From positions 62,001 through 126,000 of the forward strand of contig WACJ01000300.1 of NCBI GenBank assembly GCA_008973525.1: 64,000 bases of DNA, read 5' to 3'. The notes beneath the pieces are model-generated. The model was not told the origin of the DNA. It worked only from the letters and a program-made list of their open reading frames with translations, and did not search any database. Of the stretch, positions 12,501 through 22,578 are shown piece after piece. The stretch's first letter is position 1; each line of letters starts with the position of its first letter. The translations under genes and the position numbers were made by a program. The DNA comes from Stenopsyche tienmushanensis (Eukaryota > Arthropoda > Insecta > Trichoptera > Stenopsychidae).

Positions 12501-13659
12501 GTCCATTGCCGCATTTACGCTCGATGGAATCCTAATGTTAAAGTCCGTGCGTAACTTTAGCTTGAAAAAAATGTCGTACGAACTTAACATAAATTTAAAT
12601 TTCTTTCTAGGGATAACAGTACACATGTGTGTCAATATTTTAATCGCATAAATATATTTAAAAAAAATTACAAATACGTCATAGAATACGTTCAAATACA
12701 TAATTCAAATATATTTTTTTATATAGAACGATGAACTGACTTAATGGTGTCCTTATGTTTTGTTCGTGTGTTTACGTGCTATTTAATCTATGCCCGTTCA
12801 AACAATTCAAGTCAAAATGAATCACTCTTCGTGTTTCGCCACGCTGGATTGAAATTCTGTTTAAATATATCGACGTAGTAAACTCTTTTGTAGGCACCGC
12901 TAAAATTTCGTTTTTTTAGATCTATATGTAGATTTTTTATGCTTGCAAACGCATAACATAAAATCTGAACTTTGATATTCGCGAAATCACATGTAGCAAA
13001 TCCCCTTGCGGATATCGAGGAGAAAATGTACTACGATTTGTTATCATTAAGCGGAAATATATCTTTAAATCCAATTCGATCATTTCCGGGCATCCGGATT
13101 CGACGAAAGATAAAAATGATAATATTTTTTCAATAATATACACCCTCTTCTCTAATAATAACGATTTTCAGGTGGACACACGCCGAATGAAAGTCCACGC
13201 TATTCAGGAAAAAATCATGTGGATTCTGCGAGAAAACAGGTCTTAGTTGTTTAACCTCACCGTGAACCATGAGACGTTTGCTACTCGCTGTTTAAGTGTT
13301 AGAAAAGCCCTCGTACGTGTTTAATGTACTAAGCGAAATTTATTTCATGGGAGTAACGCTACTTATTTGGATGGCGATCGCTCCAATCAGAAATTATCAA
13401 GCTTTGGAAATATCTAAAAAATATATTATAAGCGTTGCATCTTTCATTCTAGAGAATCTGCATTAACAACACTTCTATAAAATAATACACATCGAAACTA
13501 TAGCAAGCGAATTACGAACAATTAATAGAAATCAGCACCATTATTTTATTCGGCTAAGAGTTCTTGATTGATAAAAATAGAGTATTTTATAATATCACAA
13601 TAAAATATTCGGTGAATTAATGATTGCTTATCGATATTTAAAAAAATAAACGTACTTAC

Positions 13660-13790
13660 CAAACAGACAATTATTCACAGTCGTCGGTGACTATTGGAGC
13701 ATTGGTTGGTATTCGTAATATCGTAAGGTCGATCGAATTCATAATTTTACCAAAGTACCACAACGACGGGAATTTTACCACCCCCATTCT
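13660..13790 (-). other. Possible non-coding exon on the minus strand
   Basis: GTCTGTTTG|GTAAGTACG at 13660/13659 is a near-ideal 5' splice site, and CCCCTTTCTATAG near 13790 is an acceptable 3' splice site. The stretch between has stops in the frame needed to continue the 22579-25012 exon, so it would be UTR or another gene. Splice-site evidence only. Confidence 0.2.
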
Positions 13791-14261
13791 ATAGAAAGGG
13801 GATGTACGCGCATGTTTATGTGTAGCCGTTTAGTTCCACCTGTGCTCATCCGATTGAATCGATTTTCAATGGCAATTAAAAAACGTACCGCCTACTGTGA
13901 ATGTGATGCAATCAAATATTCAAAAAACTGTATCGATTGAATTTTCACAATATTTTCCAAGAATATTCGAAACTGAAAAGTAAATCACCACTTTTGGAGG
14001 CCGAAAACCCAAACCGATATGGATAAAATCTTTCCGCACGGTCCACCAAACGGTTACCAATTAAAAAAAAAAACCTAGTTTCGTCGAGTTTTCAAATTTC
14101 AAGTGGAAGTTCGAGTGCACCTGTAAAGCCTTATGCATATATACTATATGGAAGACATAAACTATATGAATAAAGCCTAAAAATGAGTCAACATGACTTA
14201 AACGTCAACCCCTACACTAATGTGTATATCGTTTTAAAAAAATAGAATGTAATTCATTTCA

Positions 14262-15230
14262 GCTTTTGAAGGGATCCCGGATCCCGGACAGTTTTAGGTA
14301 CTTAAGAATCCCGGGATTAGAAAACGTAATCCCGAGAATTTCGGTATTGAAATTTTTATCTAACAGAAATCTTACACCTCACCAACACGACGAAGGCTAT
14401 TAAATCGAGACATTCTCGCCGAAATCTGGACGCTTGGAAACAGTGGCGTTACTACTAATGGGCGAGCTTAGGCGACGCCTAGGATCAGTAACTATCTAAT
14501 CTATATATAGAGTGCATATATGCTTTTCAAATTGTTATATTAACCTTTCCCTACCGGTGATGTATTTACTACACCTCGGCACTAATAATGGGAATATCGA
14601 TATGAAATATAATAGATATGTGGTTCAGAATTTCGGTATTCCTCCGTAATATAATTACGAATCACATCAAAGTATTATAGTATATAAGTGTTCATCTGCA
14701 GCGACGGAAATAAATAATTTGTCGGGAAATCGGGAATTTTGCGAGTTTTAGTCCGTGTCTCAGCAGGAAGGAATTTTATCAGTCACATTGAAGGTGTTAT
14801 ACGAAAATGGAGGCTCACGCGGTTATTAACTCGAATTAGCGTTTAAATATCTGATGACGATACCTCCAACGAGTGTGGAAGCTGAGCGTGCATTTTTAGC
14901 AGCAAGTTGCCTGACTTCCAAAATCAGATCCAGACCAAATGACGAAACACTAATGTTTAATGTTAATGTTACTTCGGGCATATTTTCAAAATAATATTTG
15001 AATGTTTTAGTGTTTTATTTATCTATTTTTGAATTGTATTTTTATCTTTTCTTAAATAAATAAAATTCTTTGACCTTCAAGTGATTTTTTATATTAAACA
15101 AATGGACTTATTAGTAATTTTTGATCAAATTTATCAATGTTATTTCTTAAAATATTGAAAATCCAAATCCCGGGATCCCGGGACTGGTCCCCGGGATCGA
15201 AATTTTGGCTCGGGATTGGATTCCCTACTC
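14262..15230 (+). mobile_element. hAT-related element, copy 2, C-terminal remnant only
   Basis: Positions 14520-15226 repeat 7736-8462 with roughly 85-90% identity by eye, including the dimerisation-motif remnant near 14855-14950 (TIPPTSVEAERAF). A short GC-rich end occurs at both sides in inverted form (AATCCCGAG with GGATCCCGG near 14265-14340, and CTCGGGATTGGATTCCC at 15208-15226), so this copy may be a near-complete non-autonomous element. Target duplication could not be fixed. Confidence 0.65.
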
Positions 15231-15318
15231 CGGAACAAGCTCCGAATATCGCTCCGGGACTAGCCCTGAATATTGCCCCGGAACTAGCTTAGAATATCGC
15301 TCCGGAACTAGCATATCT
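15226..15318 (+). repeat. 24-bp tandem repeat, about 3.5 units
   Basis: Units read CTCCGGAACAAGCTCCGAAT, then GGGACTAGCCCTGAAT, then GGAACTAGCTTAGAAT and GGAACTAGCATATC. In frame they encode SGTSSEYR-like octapeptides, but no gene was found around them. The array abuts the end of hAT copy 2. Confidence 0.75.
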
Positions 15319-16635
15319 TTTTCAATTTTCTGGTCCAGAAGAACACAAGTCCCATTTCTCAAGCCGGTGTTTATAACTGTAGTGTTAAAACATAAACGTA
15401 ATACTTCACCAATAGAAGGTAACTTTGACTGATGCAGATTCGGTGTTGATTGGCCGATAAGCCAAATATTCGTTTTATTTCTGATTAATAAACACCCGTT
15501 ACTACTTGTGGACGTCATGATAATTACGTATAATTGGAGAAACAAAAAGCTCCTGCTTTCGCTAATGACTGAGTGTCGGCGGCGTCAGGGCTCAATCTCA
15601 ATGCACACCGGCAGGAAAGAATTGGGGGGAGGGTTGACACTCAACAAGCCGGATTCATAGTTAAGTGGCCATACAAAGTTTTTTTCTGAGACTTTGACTT
15701 ATGGTAGCGACATCTAAAACCTTTTAATTTTTTTTTTTTAGAGAAGAAATTATATAATAAGGTGACCACCCAATTAAAGGCAAAAATGGCCCCAAGGCAA
15801 AAAATAATAACACCCAAGTCGCCCTTAGACAATAAAATATATAAGTCAAACAACTTTTCACGCAATTTCTAATATCTATAAAATAACTGGCGGTTAAAAG
15901 GTTTAAAAAAAGGGTCTAACACGATAATCGCAAATATACCCCACGTCAGGCGAAAGACAACGATATGCGTAACCCGAAGGGAATGTGTCGTTTTGCCCCA
16001 AGGCCTCAAAAAAATTCCAAATGGAAAAGTCTATGAAAGAGCGTCTTATTATTATTTTTTTTTATTATAAACCATTTTCGCACACAGTTTCAAAAAAAGC
16101 GGCGAATTGTCACTATAATTTAAATCATTACATTACCATGATCACCTGCTACTGCAAATTATGGATGACCTCATTTGCGATTTAAGCCGGTCAATTAAAA
16201 AACACTGTTGAAATGATGTTGAAATCTTTTTGCAAAACGGCAATTCATGATGCTATTTTCAGCAGTTCTTTCATACATAAATCCATACATTTTACGGGTT
16301 AAATCGCATTAGGCATTAGTACAGCACCCCCTTGCGCGTTTAGAAATCGCTTTGTTAAAAGTGGCATAGTGGAAATTGGATATCACGATATAACAATGTG
16401 ATTTTATTTCTTCGATTCTGAAGACAAATTTAGGAACGAAAACGATTCGATAGCTTGTCGATAAAAAATAAATACAACTTGACAAAATGTATGCATAAAA
16501 ATTATGTAATTTCAAAAATAAAGCACCGTATTTGAGTATTTCAGATTTAGTAATTTAAAAAAATTACAATTATGAAAGATAATATTATGAAATCTTTCCA
16601 ATTGAAAAGTTATCAGTATAAGGATTTCTAGTTTG

Positions 16636-17106
16636 TATTAGGTTGTCCCATAAGTTTCTTTCGCAAATTTTGCTCTGAAGTAGCTCACAATAAGCTACCC
16701 CCTTCCAGTCCCACCAAATGCATAGCAAAACTTTTTTTGGACGTAGGCCAGGTTTGGCTACAGTTAAAGCTTCTGTACCCTTTGTCCAAGACCGTTTACG
16801 TTGGATATTCTCATAGAGTATTAAACTTTCATCTCCAATGACAAATCTCTTCAAAAAAGGTTGGCTATTATGTCGTTGGAGAAGAAGATCGCATGTTGAA
16901 ATACGCTGAAGTTTATTTGAGTCAGTCAGTTCATAAGGAAGCCACACATCTGAACGATTGATGTAGCCCAATTTTGTCAGATGATTATGGACGGATGTTT
17001 GTGGAATTTCTAACTTATTAGTTATTTCGCAAACAGTATATCACGGGTTTTCTTCAACCATGGCTATGATTAGATCTGTGTTCATTTACGAAAGAAACTT
17101 CAGTTA
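16636..17106 (-). mobile_element. mariner deletion derivative, transposase middle only
   Basis: The minus strand reads through an HTH end (VCEITNKLEIPQTSVHNHL), GYINRSDVWLPYEL, the first catalytic block (RFVIGDESLILYENIQRKR) and KKVLLCIWWDWKGVAYCELL. It then passes straight into the 3' terminal repeat (GCGAAAGAAACTTATGGGAC) and so lacks the last two catalytic aspartates. The other end keeps a shorter CGAAAGAAACTT. The expected DEKW-type motif is DESL here. Length is about 470 bp. The frame is open for 128 codons, longer than expected for an old relic. Confidence 0.8.
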
Positions 17107-17109
17107 CAT

Positions 17110-19020
17110 TTTTTTCAGAAAAATCGATTTCAAATTAGCAAGGGTTATCACTTATTCATTCAACGAGCGCGAAATAAATATACGTAAACCATAAACCGAC
17201 AACACGAGAGGTCTGCAAGACATTAAATTTTGTATGTCAGAAACGCAATACAAAAAGTTTATTGAAGAATGCAAACATGTGTTTTACATTAGGTGTGAAA
17301 TATGAGACATGCGTTTGGCGCAATAAGTGATGGCCTTAATGCTCTTCATAAATGCACGTTGGAATTTCTTGCATATAAACCTGAATGCATGAATACAAAA
17401 TTGAGTTAATATATTTTCAGAGATTTCACTTATGAATAAAAGAAGACGAATATGGTTTAAAGAGATGTGGAGGGTTTCTGGTCGCGTCTACAGACGCTTA
17501 TGGCATACTATATTACAAACGAAATTATAATAACGTTTATTACCGCACTTGCAAACGATACATCTCAATAGTTCATTTTAAATATAAACGATATCGGATT
17601 GTTAAGATAGTTTGAGTAATGTAATAGAAATATGCAGCACAAATTTGAAAATCGCGGTGCTGATAAATCATGACATAATTAGGGGTGCTAAATATTCGTA
17701 AACATCGATTATTCGAATAACGAATATGAAATTGGCAAAGCATTCGAATATTATTAATATTTATACACATATGCTTTTTAATAAGGCAAAATCGAAGCTA
17801 AATTTTACCTGTATCCGTTATTTCGAACCTTCTGTCGGGTTTGTGTTCGCGGATTGTGTCAATCCGCGTGCATACAGTCAAACGCTATTTCTATACACAC
17901 ATATTTCTATACTACAGTCAAAGCGCTATTTCTATTGTTTTCAATGACTTTCAAAAGAATGTCGTCAACAAAAAAACCGCTAGCTTTTTGTATGAGTTCA
18001 AATTGAGGCACAATGCAGTAAAAGCAGGTAGAAATATTAACTGAGCATTCGCATCGTAATTTATTTTTATAAATTACGATGATGATTTATTAAAAATATG
18101 TTTTTATTAAACTAACAACATTCCCCAATAGAGTGACCAAAAACTACATTTAATCTTCGGAAATATACATTCCAGTATAATTCTACTTACTGCCATGGAG
18201 CACGTTTCGTGAGTGTACAAATTTTATTTGCATGTCAAACCCTCATAATCTAATGTGAATCATCAACGTATATTTATAAACTACAAAATATCCCGAGAGT
18301 GGTGTCCTAGAAACAACCCCCGGCCTTAACCCAAATAAGCATTTGTGGGCTATAAATTATGAAGCAGAAGATTGCAAAAATGGATGCAAATCAATGAAAT
18401 TATTTAAATACCTTCTAATAAAACAAAAAACGTGTTTTTCTAGTGACGGATATAAATGGACTCACACTTCAATTCAACAAATACGAATTTGACTATGTCA
18501 AAATCATCAATATCATAGTCTACAATACTTTAAATATTAAAAAGCATATGAGACTATTGTTTTGTATAAAATACCTATATGCAAACGTTAGACGTAATTT
18601 AGTGGTAATTTTAAATCGGTATAAAATTGGGATGTGAAATCTCTGAGTATGTGGATATCACGAGATGAGAAGCTATTTTTCCTAATAACTGCACAAAGAC
18701 AACTGCGAAAAGCACATTTCAATATGTCGTTTAAGTCCCATGACAATTCTTAGCGTTTAACCCCTAAAGGAGTACTATCCCAGGGCCTGGTATCCCCCCT
18801 CCACTTATTCGAGCACTCTTGTAAATTGAGCTCGGAGATAGACAGAGACAGAGAGAGAACGTTGTGCAGTTCGGGAGACAGAGACGAAGAGCTTCCCCGC
18901 ATATATCGCACGATTGTATAGATCGTTAGCCCAAATTTATCGACTAATAATGATTTCGATTTCATGTGTGTTATTTGTTTACGCAAAGAAATGTGATATC
19001 GACAGTGTCTATTTATTTAA
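17110..19020. other. No gene recognised
   Basis: Short frames only. A direct repeat CGCTATTTCTATAC / CGCTATTTCTATTG lies at about 17881-17938, and AT-rich inverted ATTCGAATA motifs occur near 17705-17750, possibly old transposon ends. A GAGACAGAGA tract is at 18840-18890. Confidence 0.5.
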
Positions 19021-19030
19021 TTGCTTCCTG

Positions 19031-19262
19031 TTATTATCATTTTCTTCTAAAGCAGGAGCAAATGAATCGATCTTTTGTGTATTGTTTATGTAAAGAAATG
19101 ACGTGGTCTTGTGTGCTATCAACAGTGTTTATTTACAATTGACTCTGCTTCGAATTGAAGATTGTCTTACGCTGATAGGAGCTGACAGAAAGTAATCAGT
19201 GTAAAGCGATTATGACATCAACCACTTCATCGATTTTAAAATTGCTCACTCCTCACAAGGTT
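19031..19262 (+). repeat. Dispersed repeat, copy 2
   Basis: Same family as 5277-5500, same orientation, roughly 90% identical by eye. No terminal repeats or target duplication were found. Confidence 0.75.
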
Positions 19263-19429
19263 ATTGTTGCGTATATAAAGGCGTTTTGCAAGATGACTAT
19301 GAAAATATCTTTCGTATTAAATATACGAAATGGTGAACATACAGTAAATATTATTAAAGCTCACATGAATATGTAATAATGTTTGTGTAATATGAAATAA
19401 CATAGGCTTGCTACTGGATAAAGTTGCTT

Positions 19430-19575
19430 TATGCTACGTATATATGATGTATACGACGAACACGTAGACATTACGAACGATTCTTCCTCTCTAACTGACC
19501 AACAGTCGATTTGAGTTTCATTTTTCGTGACGTTCAAGACAATTTGCTCTACCTCACCTATACAAGTCACTTCAG
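19430..19575. repeat. Foldback repeat family, partial inverted copy
   Basis: On the minus strand it matches 9656-9800 (GCAAATTGTCTTGAACGTCA, AGGAAGAATCGTTCGTAAT). Only the left half of the family is present. Confidence 0.6.
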
Positions 19576-20291
19576 AAATTCAGCTAAACTCGGCAACATT
19601 ATTTGGATATGATAATTAGGTATTTATATTAAATAAGGTTACTATAATTCAGAATAATTGCACCATCTAAACAAATCTACCATATTAACATCAAATTATA
19701 AAATGATTTCCATCTATCAATATTATACATAATAGTAGTTGAATTGTTGATAAATATCCTACAATATTGAGAATAAAACATCAGTTGATGAAAAAGGTAT
19801 ATAAAATGTCATCATTTGATATATTTTTTACACTTATAAAGACCGTAAAAATAAAATATATTAAACTATTGACAAAACTATCCTTTGGCATTAATTGAAA
19901 TGTTCTAAAAGTAAAAATGTTACATTAGGCCCGATCCACACTATGGTGCCAGTAACGGTTCGATCCCGCTCCAGTCTCGGTTCGATCAAATCTCGCTGTG
20001 TCCACACTACTAATCTCATAACGGCACGGGCACGGTTCGATCTCGCTCCGATCAAATTTCGCTGTGTCAACACTACTAGTCTCACAATCAGTCTGTCTCG
20101 ATCCACGGTCGAGGTAGAACGTTTATAAATTTAATTCGTAACAAAATAGCGTTTAATTTTTCGGTATACGAACTAGCGATAATAGCACATTTTTTAATGA
20201 AGATACAAATAAAAAACAATTGCAACGAAGAAAAAGAATGTGGATACGTATGATTCATGACTAGAGATACGTGTTTTTAGCATCTATTTTT

Positions 20292-20370
20292 TTAACCTTT
20301 TAACTGCCACTGACTCATTAGCGCGTACAAATGCGACGCGCCGGTGAGTCGTTGGCATTTAACAGGTTAA
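20292..20370. mobile_element. piggyBac-like foldback MITE, copy 1
   Basis: Flanked by TTAA at both ends. Terminal sequence CCTTTTAACTGCCA on the left is met by an inverted TGGCATTTAACAGG on the right, and the middle (ACTCATTAGCGCG, CGACGCGCCGG) folds back as well. 79 bp including TTAA. TTAA targets with CCY ends are typical of piggyBac. Confidence 0.75.
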
Positions 20371-20419
20371 AAAATAGCATTTTTATTCTTGAATTTAGCG
20401 GGAATGCAAAAATGGCATT

Positions 20420-20716
20420 TTATGTCATCTCCATGACTTCTTTCTTCATATCTGCTCCACATAATGGAATATAAGTTCTTCTTAATTGATCTGCACATGA
20501 AAAATCACTCGATCGCAAATCACATATTCCCGAAAATATTATTTCACCGCAGGATGGTTCAACTTTTCCGGGGAAAGTTGGCTTTGAGGCACGTGCAAAC
20601 GGTTTTTTTTTTGTGAATTTCGATTTTTCTTGTCTTCTATCTATTATATTTGTTATGGTCGATTGACGAGTTTTACTTGTGGCAGGTGTCAAAGCTTTCT
20701 TCTTGTGTCCATTCAT
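20420..20716 (-). CDS. 98-codon open frame inside the nested element, doubtful
   Basis: Begins MNGHKKKALTPATSK and is basic in its first 50 residues, then has GICDLRSSDFSC and LRRTYIPLCG with four cysteines. It resembles no domain I can name. It lies wholly inside the hAT-like insertion, so it may be a scrap of the element's own N-terminal coding region or chance. There is no TATA box, intron or neighbouring frame to support a gene. Confidence 0.3.
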   Translation of the reverse strand: MNGHKKKALTPATSKTRQSTITNIIDRRQEKSKFTKKKPFARASKPTFPGKVEPSCGEIIFSGICDLRSSDFSCADQLRRTYIPLCGADMKKEVMEMT

Positions 20717-20833
20717 ATATTATATTAGTGTTAGGCATCATAGACCATAGATAAGAGTCGAGCAAAGAGTCAGCGAGGATTGTCTTAGTAATTTTTCAAG
20801 ATTAACGATATTTGGAAAAAATATTCAGCAGTT

Positions 20834-20886
20834 TTAACCTTTTAACTGCCAATGACTCATCAGCGCATCAGGCAGTTAAAAGGTTA
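20834..20886. mobile_element. piggyBac-like foldback MITE, copy 2, shortened
   Basis: TTAACCTTTTAACTGCCA on the left and its perfect inverse GGCAGTTAAAAGGTTAA on the right, around only about 18 bp of loop. The central GC block of copy 1 is mostly lost. Confidence 0.75.
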
Positions 20887-22578
20887 ATAAAATTTCGCAT
20901 CTAAGTTTTAACATTTTCACAACAATTACGCATTTATCGCTTCTATATCGCATTTATCGCAAAACGCGATAATCACGTATCTCTACTAATGACCCATGAC
21001 ATTGGTAAGTTTTGACTAATGACAGTTCCGATCTCGCTCCGGTCAAATATTCTTTCGTACAAACCGGTACCGGAGCGATATCAGAGTGGAACTGGGGCGA
21101 GACGATAGTGTGAATACTCCCATTGTTTCTCGTGCAAGAATATTTGATCGGACCGAGACCGGAGCGAGATCGAACCGTTACTGGCACCATAGTGTGAATT
21201 AGACCCAATCTGTCTCGATCCATGGTCGGTGTAGGACGACTTTTAAATTTATCATATAAATTTGACTCGGCAAAAACTGGCATTTAATTTTTCAATTGAA
21301 GAATTAGCGATAATAGCTATTATTTTGAATAAACAGGATACAAATAAAATAAATTACAATGTAAAATTTAAAAAAATAAGTATATGGATACATCCCAATT
21401 TATTAACGAAAAAAAAGAAGGCGAATATCACACTTTATAACGTCATTTGATAGACGACGAAGACAAATTTTTACAATATTGTCGAATGGACATTTGGAAA
21501 TAAGTAAAAAAAATATATTCAATTTACTACATTTTACTTTGTATGTAAAATATTTTTTAAGTGCCAAATAGTCAACTATTCTTTTAAAATTTTCGTCAAT
21601 TTTACCATACACACTTTTTTCTCAAAAAAAAACGCTTCTAGAAAAGTTGGCAAAAATAATTATAGTGTAATTATCTATTATTTATAATCAAATTCTATAA
21701 ATTATACGCGTAATACAAACCTTTTTAAGAATTCCACGATTTATTGACAGCCATAATTAGATAAAAAACGTAACATTTCGCTGCACGACCGATGATATTG
21801 GTACGTATGACTCACGACTCATAACATCAGTGTTGTGCTAATGAGGTCATGACTCATAACAGCTCCGATCTCGCTCCAGTCAAATATTCTTTCGGACGAA
21901 CCGGTACCGGCGCGATATCGGATCGGAACTGGAGCGATACGATAGTGTGAATACTCCCATTGTTTCTCGTGTAAGAATATTTGATCGAACCGAGACTGGA
22001 GCGAGATCGAACCGTTACTGGCACCATAGTGTGGATCGGGCCTTAAATACTTAAGCTTCAATTTTCATTTTAAAATACCTATGTATACAATGGAAATAAT
22101 GCAAAAACATACTAATCGATCATATGGTCAATACATATCTTATAATCAAATAAATATTCAAAATTTTATCAACACCTTAAATTTTATTTCATTCTGGAAA
22201 ATTGTCTTTATAAAAATCGAAAATGCTGACTTCCTATTATGTTTCTATTGAATTTTATCAATATTGCTCTTTTAAAACAAACAGTCAATCAGATTTATTT
22301 ACCTGCACTTGGCAAAAGGTTTATTTTCTCTTTGAATTATATTATTATTTTTGCTCGGAATACTTGTGTATTTCCTATTCATATATGAATTAGCAAGAAT
22401 ATAAATAACAATGAAAGAGACTACTTACTTACGTGCGTCAAGTTATTGTTACTACATAAAAACCTATTAATATAAACATGCTTAAAATATAAATTTGATT
22501 TAATTTATTTAAAGTTTTCTATATGTAGAAATTAAAAAGCAAATGTTAGTAAATAAATAAAATAATTAAAACGCTCAC

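Larger units (their letters stand above)
20264..20991. mobile_element. hAT-like insertion nested in the Harbinger-like dimer
   Basis: Inverted ends TAGAGATACGTG (20262-20274 and, on the other strand, 20975-20986 region). Flanking octamers TTCATGAC and CTAATGAC agree at 6 of 8 positions, suggesting an 8-bp hAT duplication. If it is removed, the surrounding sequence lines up with the second half of the dimer. It contains two piggyBac-like foldbacks and the 98-codon minus-strand frame at 20420-20716. Confidence 0.5.
19928..22042. mobile_element. Dimeric PIF/Harbinger-like non-autonomous element, 2.1 kb
   Basis: Ends begin GGCCCGATCCACACTATGGT on both strands and continue CAGTAACGGTTCGATC. TTA flanks both sides (19925-19927, 22043-22045), the 3-bp TWA duplication typical of PIF/Harbinger. 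Inside, a decayed third copy of the right terminus ends at about 21207, and the sequence just after it (21208-21360) repeats 20086-20230. The element therefore reads as a tandem dimer. No transposase was found. Confidence 0.78.

Noticed and set aside
16585..16971. A domesticated SETMAR-like host gene
   Set aside because: No fused domain and no introns; the frame runs into the transposon's own terminal repeat.
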